From: Winogradskyella marina
GTDB lineage: Bacteria; Bacteroidota; Bacteroidia; Flavobacteriales; Flavobacteriaceae
NCBI RefSeq assembly: GCF_015645385.1
Contig: NZ_JADOET010000007.1
Location: forward strand, 124,001 to 188,000
DNA length: 64,000 nucleotides
Direction: 5' to 3'
This document shows positions 7,066 through 16,567 of the stretch, one piece after another. Position 1 is the first letter of the stretch; the number at the start of each line of letters is the position of its first letter. The notes under the pieces were generated by a model. The model was not told the DNA's origin. It searched no databases and was given only the letters and a program-made list of their open reading frames with translations. Both the position numbers and the translations under genes were made by a program.

Positions 7066-9612
7066 ATGCAAAAATTAATATTTCTACTAGTTTTAGGTTT
7101 ATCATTTAACCTGATAACTGCACAAAATACCGAGAAAGAAAGTCAAACACCAACACCAAACTACAGAGCTGCCGCTAAATATTCTCCAAAAAACTTAGGG
7201 AAACTAGTTCATTCAACATCAGTACGACCTCATTGGCTAAAAAATGGCAACCGATTTTGGTACCAATATAAAACAACCGAAGGCTCTAAATATTATATTG
7301 TTGATGCTGATAAAAAATCTAAAAAAGAGCTTTTTGATAATGAAAAAATGGCAAAATGGCTCACGGAAATTACAAAAGATCCATACGACGCCAAACATTT
7401 ACCAAGATTCAATTTTGAATTCGTAAAAAATGAAACCGCTATCCGTTTTTATGTAACATCTACCGAGAAAGTGGATGAAGAAAAGGAAGACAAAGATGAA
7501 ATAGAGAATACTAAAGAAACAGATTCTACCAAAACAGACAAAAAGAAAAAAGGCAAAGCCAAAAGAGCAAAAAAAGTTAATAAAGTATATCATTTTGAAT
7601 ACCGACTTGGTAGCAACGGTCTAACCGTGATCAGCAATAAAAAGAAAGAAAAAGAAAACTGGAAAAGATGGGCTAATATCGCTCCAGATAGCTCTATAGT
7701 ATTGTTTTCAAAGCACCATAATTTATACTGGATGGATAAGGAAAATTTCCTAAAAGCTGTAGAAAATGAAAAAGACACTACAATTGTAGAAAATCAATGG
7801 ACAAAAGATGGTGAAGAAAACTACAGCTATGGCAGTAGCGGAAGAAATGAAAACAACGAAACCAAACTAAAGAATAAAGACAAACGTAAGTCTGTTCGTG
7901 GCATTTGGTCTCATGATTCTAAGAAATTTGTTTTTCAACGAAGAGACTCAAGACATATAAAAGATCTTTGGGTTATAAATACAACCTCGAGCAAACGCCC
8001 AACTTTAGAAACCTACAAATACCATATGCCAGGTGAAGACGAATATTATAAAACCGAACTTCACGTCTTTGATATCCCTTCTAAATCAAATATCCAAGTA
8101 CAACTCGATACGGTGAAACAACAAAGTATTCAAGTGTATCGTGAGCCACGAAAAAAATCAAGCTATGACGATGACTTTACCCCATCATTATTGTTATCTA
8201 AAAAAGGTAAAATTTATTACAACACCATCAGCAGAGATCGTAAAAAATTCGATATCTGTGTGGCTGACATCAATACAGGCGAAACCAAAGTTTTAATTGA
8301 AGAACGTTTTAACACCTATATAGAATCACGTCCATTAGTATTACTTAATAACGAAACTGAAATGCTACATTGGGCTGAACGTTCAGGTTGGGCGCATTAT
8401 TATTTATATGATACTAAAGGCAATTTAAAAAATGAGATCACTTCTGGTTCCTACCATGTAGAACGTGCTATTGGTGTAGACGAAAAAAGCCGAACGCTTT
8501 ACTTCACTGCTCATGGCATTCCTAAAGACCAAGACCCTTATTACGAGCACATGTACAGCATTAACTTAAATGGCTCAGGTCTTAAAGCCTTAAATCCTGG
8601 TGACTACAATTCTAGTACAGATATGGCGGATTCTAACGCTTATTTTGTGAGTAATTATTCTCGAGTAAATACCGTTCCTAAATCAGAGTTAAGATCTAGT
8701 ACAGGAAAACTCATTATGGAATTAGAAGAAGCCGATTTATCACAATTAATGGCTACTGGCTATCAATTTCCTGAAACCTTTAAAATGAAAGCCGATGATG
8801 GGATTACAGATATATACGGCGTAATGTACAAACCTTTTGATTTTGACGAGACTAAAAAATATCCTCTCTTAGAATACGTTTATCCAGGTCCACAAACGGA
8901 AGCCGTAAACAAATCGTTTTCTATTAGAATGGATCGTGTAGATCGTATGGCTCAAGTTGGATTTATTGTGGTAACTATGGGTAACCGTGGTGGACATCCA
9001 GACCGTTCTAAATGGTATCACAACTATGGTTATGGCAACCTTAGAGATTATGGTTTAGCCGATAAAAGACATGTTGCTGAGCAACTTGCTGACCAACATG
9101 ATTTTATTGACATTGAGAAAGTAGGTATTTATGGTCACTCAGGAGGCGGATTTATGTCAACCGCAGCTATGCTGGTTTATCCAGATTTCTTTAAAGCCGC
9201 TGTGTCTTCTGCCGGAAACCACGATAATAATATTTATAACAGTTGGTGGAGCGAAACACATCATGGTGTACAAGAAGAAATGGATAATGATGGTAATACC
9301 AAATACAAATATCTTATTGACGACAACCAGTCTTTAGCAAAAAACCTTAAAGGGAATTTAATGCTTATTACAGGTGATGTAGACAATAACGTACATCCAG
9401 GTGGAACAATACGAATGGCAAATGCCTTAATTAAAGCGAACAAACGTTTCGATTTTATGCTAATGCCAGGTCAGCGTCATAGCTTTGGAAATATGACAGA
9501 ATATTCATTTTGGCTGCGTGCCGATCATTTTAGCAAACACTTCCTTGGGATTGAAGCTACTGATATTGATATTACAGAAATCAATAGAGATCGACCAAAA
9601 TCAAAACCTTAA
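7066..9612 (+). CDS. secreted S9 family peptidase (prolyl/dipeptidyl peptidase-like)
   Basis: An 848-residue serine peptidase with a signal peptide (MQKLIFLLVLGLSFNLITAQ). The N-terminal two thirds is a beta-propeller and the C-terminal third an alpha/beta-hydrolase. The catalytic triad reads Ser692 in YGHSGGG, Asp773 in GDVDNNVHP and His805 in GQRHSFG, as in dipeptidyl peptidase IV relatives. The arrangement predicts removal of short peptides from oligopeptides in the periplasm or outside. An unusual, highly charged Lys/Glu-rich stretch lies at about residues 137-172. A hairpin terminator follows the gene, so it looks monocistronic. Confidence 0.92.
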   Translation: MQKLIFLLVLGLSFNLITAQNTEKESQTPTPNYRAAAKYSPKNLGKLVHSTSVRPHWLKNGNRFWYQYKTTEGSKYYIVDADKKSKKELFDNEKMAKWLTEITKDPYDAKHLPRFNFEFVKNETAIRFYVTSTEKVDEEKEDKDEIENTKETDSTKTDKKKKGKAKRAKKVNKVYHFEYRLGSNGLTVISNKKKEKENWKRWANIAPDSSIVLFSKHHNLYWMDKENFLKAVENEKDTTIVENQWTKDGEENYSYGSSGRNENNETKLKNKDKRKSVRGIWSHDSKKFVFQRRDSRHIKDLWVINTTSSKRPTLETYKYHMPGEDEYYKTELHVFDIPSKSNIQVQLDTVKQQSIQVYREPRKKSSYDDDFTPSLLLSKKGKIYYNTISRDRKKFDICVADINTGETKVLIEERFNTYIESRPLVLLNNETEMLHWAERSGWAHYYLYDTKGNLKNEITSGSYHVERAIGVDEKSRTLYFTAHGIPKDQDPYYEHMYSINLNGSGLKALNPGDYNSSTDMADSNAYFVSNYSRVNTVPKSELRSSTGKLIMELEEADLSQLMATGYQFPETFKMKADDGITDIYGVMYKPFDFDETKKYPLLEYVYPGPQTEAVNKSFSIRMDRVDRMAQVGFIVVTMGNRGGHPDRSKWYHNYGYGNLRDYGLADKRHVAEQLADQHDFIDIEKVGIYGHSGGGFMSTAAMLVYPDFFKAAVSSAGNHDNNIYNSWWSETHHGVQEEMDNDGNTKYKYLIDDNQSLAKNLKGNLMLITGDVDNNVHPGGTIRMANALIKANKRFDFMLMPGQRHSFGNMTEYSFWLRADHFSKHFLGIEATDIDITEINRDRPKSKP

Positions 9613-9632
9613 TTTGTTTTATTTAAGTTTAG

Positions 9633-9658
9633 AAAACCACGTTAATTAACGTGGTTTT
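9633..9658 (+). terminator. rho-independent terminator of the S9 peptidase gene
   Basis: A perfect 26-bp palindrome with ACCACGTTAA and TTAACGTGGT at its core, followed by a T run. It lies 20 bp after the stop codon. Confidence 0.8.
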
Positions 9659-9744
9659 TTTATGCCTATTTTTTAAATTAAAACATTACAACTTGATTTC
9701 ATTTAAAAAATTTAGATACGGTTTCTTTTCTTTAATTTTGCAAG

Positions 9745-11304
9745 ATGATAAAAGCCTTACAACTACGCATCAATTTACATCAAGAACGACAGCCTGATGG
9801 TTTGCTAAAAAAAGCTGCACATGATTTAAATGTGAAGACTTCTGAAATTACAGGCATAAAAATTCTACGAAAATCAATTGATGCGCGTAAGCGGAACATT
9901 ATATTTAATTATAAAGTTGAAGTGTTTATCAATGAACCCATGCCTGAAACTTCAGACTATCATTTTGATTACAAAGATGTTTCCAACGCCAAACCGGTTC
10001 ATATTATTGGTTTCGGACCTGCAGGCATGTACGCAGCCTTGCGTTGTATTGAGTTAGGTTTTAAACCCATTGTTTTAGAACGCGGTAAAAATGTGCAAGA
10101 TCGCCGACGTGATTTAAAAGCCATTAACCAAGATCATTTTGTAAACGAAGATTCAAATTACTGTTTTGGCGAAGGTGGCGCTGGCACCTATTCTGATGGA
10201 AAATTATATACGCGAAGTTTAAAGCGAGGTGACGTTAGACGAATCTTTGAGAATTTAGTTTATCATGGTGCAACGGATCAGATTCTTGTCGATGCTCATC
10301 CTCATATTGGCACTAATAAGTTACCTAAAGTTGTTCAGAATATTAGAGAAAACATCATCAAATTTGGTGGTGAAGTTCATTTTGAATCTCGAGTTTCCGA
10401 CTTCACAATTAAAAATAATAAAATAGTTGCTATTCAACTTTTAGACGGCAAAGAATTAGATGTTGAAAAAGTCATTTTAGCCACAGGACATTCCGCAAGA
10501 GATATTTTTTATTTACTGAATGATAAGGAGATTAAATTGGAAGCCAAATCATTTGCCATGGGAGTAAGGGTTGAGCATCCTCAAGATATTATTGATGGTA
10601 TACAGTACCATTGCAAAGGTGAACCACGAGACGAATTATTACCAGCTGCCTCTTATAGTTTAGTAGAGCAAGTGAATCACAGAGGCGTGTATTCCTTTTG
10701 TATGTGTCCTGGTGGATTTATCGTTCCTGCAGCCACAGCAAATGGAGAAGTTGTAGTTAACGGTATGTCGCCTTCAAAACGAAATAATAAGTTTGCGAAT
10801 TCTGGTATTGTCACAGAAATTAATGCCGACAAAGACCTTTATAAATACGAACATTTTGGTCCTTTAAAAGCGCTAGAATACCAAAAAGACTTAGAACGAT
10901 TAGCCTTTACTGCTGGCGGAAGACGACAGTCGGCTCCTGCGCAACGCCTCACCGATTTTGTGGAAGGTAAATTGTCTTCAAGCTTAAATGAAACGTCGTA
11001 TCAACCCGGTTTAAAATCGGCACCGTTACATTCCTTACTACCAAAGATAATTGGAGGTTCCTTACGCAAAGGCTTTAAAGCATTTGGACAAAAAATGAAA
11101 GGTTATTATACCGAGGAAGCTAATATTATTGGTGTAGAATCGCGTACCTCTTCTCCAGTAAACATTCCAAGGAATGAAAGTTTAGAACACCCTGAAATTA
11201 CCAACCTATTTCCTTGCGGTGAAGGTGGTGGTTATGCTGGTGGTATTATTTCTGCGGCTATGGATGGTGAGCGCTGTGCAGAAGCTGCAACGGCTAACTT
11301 TTAA
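9745..11304 (+). CDS. FAD-dependent oxidoreductase, COG2509 type
   Basis: A 519-residue flavoprotein. After a basic N-terminal domain of about 85 residues, a dinucleotide-binding site reads HIIGFGPAGMYAALRCIELGFKPIVLERG (about 89-117). It is followed by the family-typical NYCFGEGGAGTYSDGKLYTR and later CPGGFIVPAATANGEVVVNGMS, and a C-terminal FAD motif FPCGEGGGYAGGIISAAMDG. This is the widely distributed uncharacterised dehydrogenase group COG2509; the substrate is unknown. TAATTTTG at 9733-9740, 4 bp before the ATG, resembles a -7 box and would give an almost leaderless message. Confidence 0.88.
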   Translation: MIKALQLRINLHQERQPDGLLKKAAHDLNVKTSEITGIKILRKSIDARKRNIIFNYKVEVFINEPMPETSDYHFDYKDVSNAKPVHIIGFGPAGMYAALRCIELGFKPIVLERGKNVQDRRRDLKAINQDHFVNEDSNYCFGEGGAGTYSDGKLYTRSLKRGDVRRIFENLVYHGATDQILVDAHPHIGTNKLPKVVQNIRENIIKFGGEVHFESRVSDFTIKNNKIVAIQLLDGKELDVEKVILATGHSARDIFYLLNDKEIKLEAKSFAMGVRVEHPQDIIDGIQYHCKGEPRDELLPAASYSLVEQVNHRGVYSFCMCPGGFIVPAATANGEVVVNGMSPSKRNNKFANSGIVTEINADKDLYKYEHFGPLKALEYQKDLERLAFTAGGRRQSAPAQRLTDFVEGKLSSSLNETSYQPGLKSAPLHSLLPKIIGGSLRKGFKAFGQKMKGYYTEEANIIGVESRTSSPVNIPRNESLEHPEITNLFPCGEGGGYAGGIISAAMDGERCAEAATANF

Positions 11305-11353
11305 TTTTTAATCTTAGATGCATTTCATCAATTAAATGAATACATTACCTTAA

Positions 11354-13429
11354 ATGAAATTTGCCTTTTTATTAATTGCGTTATTTTTTTCCCTTAAGAG
11401 TTTAGGGCAAGTTCAACCACAAAAACAACGAGCCATTGATTCTGCTTATCAAATTGCAGCAAACCCTAAAAACCCAACTAAAGTTAGACTTAAAGCCTAT
11501 AGTTTTTGTTGTTGGAAAACCATTTATTTAGATTTTAATCAAGGTTTAAAGCATAGTTCAGAATACTTAGAACTAGCAAAAACGAGTACATATCATAATT
11601 TAAGATCACAGGCTCATCATTTCTTAGGGCATTCGTATATGATGCTAGGAGAAATTGACAAGGCTAGTGCAACCTATCAAGAAGGTTTAGAACACGCAAT
11701 ACAACATGAATCTAAACGGGGAATTTCAAAAATTTATGGTGACCTTGGGAATCTTAATAATAGCCTTGGAAATGCTTCACTTGCTTTAGATTATCACTTC
11801 AAAAGCTTAGAGTATGCCGATAAACACAATCTTAATGTAGATTACGCAAGAGCTAAAATTAATATTGGAGAAATCTATGAATCTCAGGGGAAGTATAAAC
11901 TTAGTATAGAAACTTTTGAAGAAGCCTTAGATTTTTGCACCAAACATAAGTACGCAGGGTTTAAATCCTCTATATACGAAAGTCTTGGCGATGTAAATAT
12001 TACCATTAAGGAATACCAGACTGCTGAAAAAAACTATCTAAAAGCCATAGCATACGCAAAAAGATTAACCAACAATAATAGACTTGTTAATTCACTAAAC
12101 AAATTAGGAGAATTACATCAAGAACTTAAAAACTTAGAAAAGGCAGAAATTAACTATAAGGAAGCTTTACATATAGCCACAACTAATAAAGCTACTATAC
12201 TAGAAGCAAAAGTAAGAGCCAATTTAGCCCATAATAATTTACTGCAAAACCAAATTAAAGAAGCTAAAAATAACATTACACTAGCTATCACACAATTTGA
12301 AAATCTAAAAATTAAAGAGGATTTAGATAAAGCTTATATTGTTGCCGCAAAAACCTACAAAGTCTTAAATCAAAAAAAAGAAAGTTTTACATACTATCAA
12401 AAAGCGTACAATATTGCTAAAACTACAAACCATATTAAGACACTAAAATTGGCAAGTCTGGGCCTTGGCAGAGCTTATGAGAATCAAGGTGATTTATCTA
12501 AAGCTATAGCTTACTATAAAAGATTTAATAGCTATAGCAACAAAATTAGAAGTGAAGAGGGTATTAGAAACATTATTCGTCTAGAAATTAAAGACGTTTA
12601 CCAACAAAAATCTATAGCAGATAGCATTAACAAAGTCAATGAAATTAAATTACTTCAATATGACTATGACCAGAAAGAAGAACGTAATAAATTAAAAATT
12701 TACACTGCTATTTCTAGTAGTATAATCCTCCTACTCATCGTTTTATGCATCACATATTTTTACAACCAAAAAAAGAAAATTGCAGCTGTACTTTCTAAAA
12801 AAAACAAGACTATAGAAGACGCATTAAACGACAAAGAGATCTTACTAAAAGAAGTGCACCATCGTGTAAAAAACAATATGCAAATAGTCGCCTCTTTATT
12901 GTATTTAAAATCTAAAAACACAGAAAACAAGATTGCTAAGGAAGCCTTAATTGATAGTAAAACGAGAATCGATGCTATGCAATTAGCACATCAAAAAATG
13001 TATCAAAAAGGGAATTATAAGCAGATTGATATTGAAGAATATTTTAATAACATAATGCAGTTATTACTGTCCCCTATTCAATTAGAAAATGATAATTTTA
13101 CCGTACAGGGCAACAATCTATGGGCAGATGTAGAGCAGGCGCAAGCTTTAGGGTTTATATTGCATGAATTGATTACAAATAGCATAAAATATGCTTGGCC
13201 AAAAACCAAGACAAAAGAAGTAAAAATTAGTATTTTAAAAAAGGATGACACCATACAATTTGACTACTCTGATAACGGTATCGGTTTACCAAAATCTATA
13301 GATATAACAACCACAAAATCTTTCGGCTTAAAGTTAATCTACTCAATAGCCACTAGACAATTACTTGGAAAAACAACTATTTGTAATTCCAATGGTTTTG
13401 CGATAAAAATCACTTTTAATGCGAGATAA
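11354..13429 (+). CDS. TPR-containing histidine kinase (HisKA_2 type)
   Basis: A 691-residue protein. A signal peptide (residues 1-18) leads into about 400 residues of tetratricopeptide repeats, for example ASATYQEGLEHAIQH and AEKNYLKAIAYAKRL. One transmembrane helix follows at about 448-470, then a short coiled coil. The kinase core is of the HisKA_2/HWE-like kind: the acceptor His503 sits in KEVHHRVKNNMQIVASLL, and the ATPase has HELITNSIKYAW and DNGIGLP. The TPR array is therefore predicted outside the cytoplasm. The gene overlaps the LytTR regulator gene by 11 bp, marking that as its partner. The ligand of the TPR region is unknown. Confidence 0.9.
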   Translation: MKFAFLLIALFFSLKSLGQVQPQKQRAIDSAYQIAANPKNPTKVRLKAYSFCCWKTIYLDFNQGLKHSSEYLELAKTSTYHNLRSQAHHFLGHSYMMLGEIDKASATYQEGLEHAIQHESKRGISKIYGDLGNLNNSLGNASLALDYHFKSLEYADKHNLNVDYARAKINIGEIYESQGKYKLSIETFEEALDFCTKHKYAGFKSSIYESLGDVNITIKEYQTAEKNYLKAIAYAKRLTNNNRLVNSLNKLGELHQELKNLEKAEINYKEALHIATTNKATILEAKVRANLAHNNLLQNQIKEAKNNITLAITQFENLKIKEDLDKAYIVAAKTYKVLNQKKESFTYYQKAYNIAKTTNHIKTLKLASLGLGRAYENQGDLSKAIAYYKRFNSYSNKIRSEEGIRNIIRLEIKDVYQQKSIADSINKVNEIKLLQYDYDQKEERNKLKIYTAISSSIILLLIVLCITYFYNQKKKIAAVLSKKNKTIEDALNDKEILLKEVHHRVKNNMQIVASLLYLKSKNTENKIAKEALIDSKTRIDAMQLAHQKMYQKGNYKQIDIEEYFNNIMQLLLSPIQLENDNFTVQGNNLWADVEQAQALGFILHELITNSIKYAWPKTKTKEVKISILKKDDTIQFDYSDNGIGLPKSIDITTTKSFGLKLIYSIATRQLLGKTTICNSNGFAIKITFNAR

Positions 13430-14117
13430 CAAAAAAATAAAAGTTTTAATTGCAGATGACGATGTATTCATCTCAGAGCAATTGAATAGTATTTTAGAAG
13501 ATTTAGACTATGAAGTTACAGCAATAGCATTTAATGCTGAAAGCGCTATTGCGGCATTACAAACAGAACGCCCTGATATTGCTATACTAGACATAAATAT
13601 GCATGGTAGAAATCAAGGTTTTGAAATTGCACAATACATCAATGACCACTTAAACATTCCTTTTATATTTCTCACCTCTTTTGCTGATGCCTCTACGGTT
13701 AAGGAAGCTTCAAAATTAATTCCTGATGGGTATTTACTAAAACCGTTTAACGAAGCTAGTATTTATTCTACTTTGAATATTGTATTAGATAGACACCTTA
13801 AAAACAATTCCTATTTTACAATCAAAATTGGTCATGAATTACATAAAGTTAAAACGAATGATTTACTGTATATTGAATCTTCAGATAAGTATATAGAAAT
13901 TCATACCAGTACAAAAAAGTATTTAAAGAGAGATAGCATTGACACTTTTATTGAAGAAAACAATATTGAAGGCGTATGCCGTGTTCATAGGTCTTACGCT
14001 GTGAAAATTGACAATATTGATAGCGTAAAAGGAACACTTATCCAAATTAATAACCAACACATACCAATATCTAACACCTATAGAAAAGCTTTTAAAAAAA
14101 GATATAACTCTCTTTAA
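13419..14117 (+). CDS. LytTR family response regulator
   Basis: A 232-residue regulator. The receiver (about 5-125) has the acidic pair in LIADDDVF, phospho-acceptor Asp58 in AILDINMHG, the Thr/Ser in FLTSFAD and Lys in YLLKPF. The LytTR DNA-binding domain (about 130-230) shows IKIGHELHKVKTNDLLYIESSDKYIEIHT and a later VHRSYAVKIDNIDSV. It overlaps the TPR histidine kinase gene by 11 bp. The two form a cognate pair of a type common in Bacteroidota. Targets are not evident in this window. Confidence 0.92.
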   Translation: MRDNKKIKVLIADDDVFISEQLNSILEDLDYEVTAIAFNAESAIAALQTERPDIAILDINMHGRNQGFEIAQYINDHLNIPFIFLTSFADASTVKEASKLIPDGYLLKPFNEASIYSTLNIVLDRHLKNNSYFTIKIGHELHKVKTNDLLYIESSDKYIEIHTSTKKYLKRDSIDTFIEENNIEGVCRVHRSYAVKIDNIDSVKGTLIQINNQHIPISNTYRKAFKKRYNSL

Positions 14118-14279
14118 GCATAGAATCGCATCGTAAATTTTATTAGATAACCTTAACACGGATTTCTTATCAATATTTGACTTTAATTATTTACGGACAA
14201 AACTCGGTACTTCACGACATTTTTTTTTTCGACTTTAAATTATACCCTACTATTGTATAGAAATAACAACCTACTTATA

Positions 14280-14381
14280 ATGAAAAAAAAATCTATCTTA
14301 ATTGGTATACTAATTGCATCATCGGTAACACTTATTACTGTACAAATTATAATTCTGGTACAACTTAATCCATTAAGTTAG
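14280..14381 (+). CDS. possible 33-residue membrane peptide
   Basis: ATG to TAG encodes MKKKSILIGILIASS followed by VTLITVQIIILVQLNPLS: three lysines, then one hydrophobic helix. No family is recognised. It lies in the 658-bp gap between the LytTR regulator and fabD, 18 bp before a second short frame. It could be a small membrane protein or chance; no codon evidence separates these. Confidence 0.3.
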   Translation: MKKKSILIGILIASSVTLITVQIIILVQLNPLS

Positions 14382-14399
14382 TTTCAGATTAGCCTTGTA

Positions 14400-14501
14400 A
14401 TGGCTATAACATTTATTTTACTAATTCTATATGAATTTAAAATAGCAAACTGTAGAATGGAAACCCTATTAAAGCAAAGGTATTATAAGCAAAACTCTTG
14501 A
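14400..14501 (+). CDS. possible second 33-residue peptide
   Basis: ATG to TGA encodes MAITFILLILYEFKIAN followed by CRMETLLKQRYYKQNS: a short hydrophobic segment and a basic tail. It is exactly the same length as the preceding short frame. No family is recognised. The remaining gap to 14628 shows nothing I can name. Confidence 0.22.
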   Translation: MAITFILLILYEFKIANCRMETLLKQRYYKQNS

Positions 14502-14628
14502 GCTCTTAAAGAAAGGGCAATTAAAAGCTATCAAAAATATTTAAGCCTTTGTATGCTTAGTCTAAAATTTCTCAACGGACACGCGCAACACTCAAAACAA
14601 GAATAAAATTAATTAAGGGATTAGTTTT

Positions 14629-14654
14629 AAGGATGCTTTATATAAAGCATCCTT
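14629..14654 (+). terminator. hairpin between the LytTR regulator and fabD
   Basis: AAGGATGCTTTAT pairs perfectly with ATAAAGCATCCTT, followed by ATTCTTG. Only a short T-rich tail follows. A weaker outer pairing (CAAGAATAA at 14598 with TTATTCTTG at 14653) nests around it. It separates the two-component operon and the short frames from fabD. Confidence 0.55.
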
Positions 14655-14775
14655 ATTCTTGTTAATATTCAATTATAAGCACCGTAAAAGCAATAAATTA
14701 TAGTATTGAATACGGTATATATACAAGCGGTTTAAATAAATTATTATTATTTTCGCGTATCAAATTTAATATCAA

Positions 14776-15669
14776 ATGAACGCATATATATTTCCAGGAC
14801 AAGGTGCTCAATTCTCAGGAATGGGATTAGATCTTTACGAAAACTCACCTTTAGCACAAGAACTGTTTGAAAAAGCTAATGACATTTTAGGCTTTAACAT
14901 TACAGATATTATGTTTGAGGGCTCTAAGGAAGATTTAAAAGAAACTAAGGTTACACAACCTGCTATCTTTTTACATTCTGTAATTTTAGCAAAAACCCTT
15001 GGAGATAGTTTTAAACCAGATATGGTAGCAGGACACTCACTTGGTGAATTTTCGGCATTAGTTGCTGCAGGAGCTTTGACTTTTGAAGATGGACTTAAAT
15101 TAGTCTCTCAACGTGCACAAGCTATGCAAAAAGCATGTGAATTACAACCAAGTACTATGGCTGCGGTTTTAGGTTTAGAAGATAACATTGTTGAAGACAT
15201 ATGTAAAACTACCGATGGCATCGTCGTTGCAGCCAATTATAACTGCCCTGGGCAATTAGTAATTTCTGGTGAAGTTGAGGCGATTAATAAAGCCTGCGAA
15301 GCTTTAAAAGATGCTGGTGCAAGACGCGCATTAGTATTACCTGTTGGTGGAGCATTTCACTCACCTCTAATGGAACCTGCTCGTGAAGAATTAGCTGCTG
15401 CCATTGAAAACACAACATTTAGCAAACCAAATTGCCCAATATATCAGAACGTTACAGCTTCTGCTATAACAGACGAAAATGAAATCAAGGCCAATTTAAT
15501 TTTACAATTAACGGCTCCTGTTCGTTGGACGCAATCTGTACAACAAATGGTTACAGACGGAGCAGTACATTTTACAGAGGTTGGTCCTGGCAAAGTGTTA
15601 CAAGGTTTAGTAAAGAAAATACATAAAGGTGCTGAAACAACTTCGGCTACTTTTGAAACTAACGCCTAA
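14776..15669 (+). CDS. fabD: malonyl-CoA:ACP transacylase
   Basis: A 297-residue enzyme that moves malonyl from CoA to acyl carrier protein for fatty acid synthesis in the cytoplasm. The start is fixed by the family-typical MNAYIFPGQGAQFSGMG. The nucleophile Ser88 is in AGHSLGEFSALVAAGAL, the catalytic His195 in GGAFHSPLM, and the C-terminal EVGPGKVLQGLVKKI is conserved. Length is normal. TATTTTCG at 14748-14755 resembles a -7 element. lspA follows after 11 bp, so the two are probably co-transcribed. Confidence 0.97.
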   Translation: MNAYIFPGQGAQFSGMGLDLYENSPLAQELFEKANDILGFNITDIMFEGSKEDLKETKVTQPAIFLHSVILAKTLGDSFKPDMVAGHSLGEFSALVAAGALTFEDGLKLVSQRAQAMQKACELQPSTMAAVLGLEDNIVEDICKTTDGIVVAANYNCPGQLVISGEVEAINKACEALKDAGARRALVLPVGGAFHSPLMEPAREELAAAIENTTFSKPNCPIYQNVTASAITDENEIKANLILQLTAPVRWTQSVQQMVTDGAVHFTEVGPGKVLQGLVKKIHKGAETTSATFETNA

Positions 15670-15680
15670 ATACTACTGCT

Positions 15681-16190
15681 TTGAACAGAACACTATTTAT
15701 TACGCTGCTAATAACGTTTAATATTGCCATCGATCAGATTTCTAAGGTAATCGTAAGATCGACAATGATTAAAGGTGGAAAAGGTCAAATCAATGTGATT
15801 CAAGATTATTTTCAATTAATTTGGGTTGAAAATAAAGGTGCTTTTTTAGGTATGGGAAGTGATATGAATCCAACATTAAGATTAATCTTCTTATTAATTC
15901 TACCGACAATTGTATTGGCTTATGTAATGTATTATATTATAAAAACTAAAGAATTAGACCGTTTAAGTCTTATTGCATTCTGCTGTATTGTAGGAGGAGG
16001 AATAGCCAATGTATTTGACCGCATAGTATTTGGCCAAGTCACTGACTTCTTTTATATAAATTTAGGAGGTGTATTTAGAACAGGTATCTTTAATGTTGCT
16101 GATATGTCTGTTACCACAGGAATGATTCTTTTATTATTAACAGGAATCTTTAGCAAGAAAAAAGATACGGTTGAAGATAATATTGCTTAA
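15681..16190 (+). CDS. lspA: prolipoprotein signal peptidase (signal peptidase II)
   Basis: A 169-residue inner-membrane aspartyl peptidase that cleaves lipoprotein signal peptides after lipidation. Several proteins of this window (SusD, the surface glycan-binding protein, GH16, GH17, GH30) would be its substrates. The start is TTG at 15681: no in-frame ATG precedes it, and the family N-terminus (NRTLFITLLITFNIAIDQISK) begins there. The catalytic aspartates are D113 in IANVFDRI and D141 in FNVADM. VENKGAFLGMG is the conserved second-loop motif. About four membrane helices. Its last 4 bp overlap the convergent small gene. Confidence 0.95.
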   Translation: MNRTLFITLLITFNIAIDQISKVIVRSTMIKGGKGQINVIQDYFQLIWVENKGAFLGMGSDMNPTLRLIFLLILPTIVLAYVMYYIIKTKELDRLSLIAFCCIVGGGIANVFDRIVFGQVTDFFYINLGGVFRTGIFNVADMSVTTGMILLLLTGIFSKKKDTVEDNIA

Positions 16191-16387
16191 CGCGCTAATA
16201 CACAATCTTCACAATCCTTAACTTCACCATAATACGTCTCTCTGTATTTGTGAAGTGTTTTGTATGGAATACTTAAGAATTGTTTTTTAATATAGGTAAC
16301 CTTAGTCTGTAATGCACCCATTTTTTTCGTGAAGCGACCTTCGCTTTTGGTCTCTCTTTTAATACTTATCAATTTCATGGTCTTCAA
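16187..16387 (-). CDS. small basic protein with C-terminal CxxC, conserved hypothetical
   Basis: A 66-residue basic protein with no signal peptide. It starts MKTMKLISIKRETKSEGRF (an internal ATG at residue 4 is equally possible) and ends VKDCEDCVLAR, with Cys59 and Cys62 spaced as a CxxC pair. Its stop overlaps the lspA stop by 4 bp in convergent orientation. I believe similar small proteins sit beside lspA in other Flavobacteriaceae, but that is from memory and not checked. The 180 bp upstream of its start hold nothing I recognise. Function unknown. Confidence 0.6.
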   Translation of the reverse strand: MKTMKLISIKRETKSEGRFTKKMGALQTKVTYIKKQFLSIPYKTLHKYRETYYGEVKDCEDCVLAR

Positions 16388-16567
16388 TTATCATTCATTA
16401 CAAAAAAACGAAGATTGATGACCAACTCCAAGAAATCGATGTTAAAACAGGGTTAAGAGCTTTTGTTATTATCATATTGAAAATCAGACACTATAAGAAT
16501 TAACATATTCGCAATGGGATAGTGCATCATTTACATATTCAAGAAACAAAAAATCGACAAAAAAGGC

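Noticed and set aside
14254..14260. Single TGTATAG after the LytTR regulator
   Set aside because: A lone heptamer is expected by chance in AT-rich DNA; no second box lies 11 or 21 bp away.
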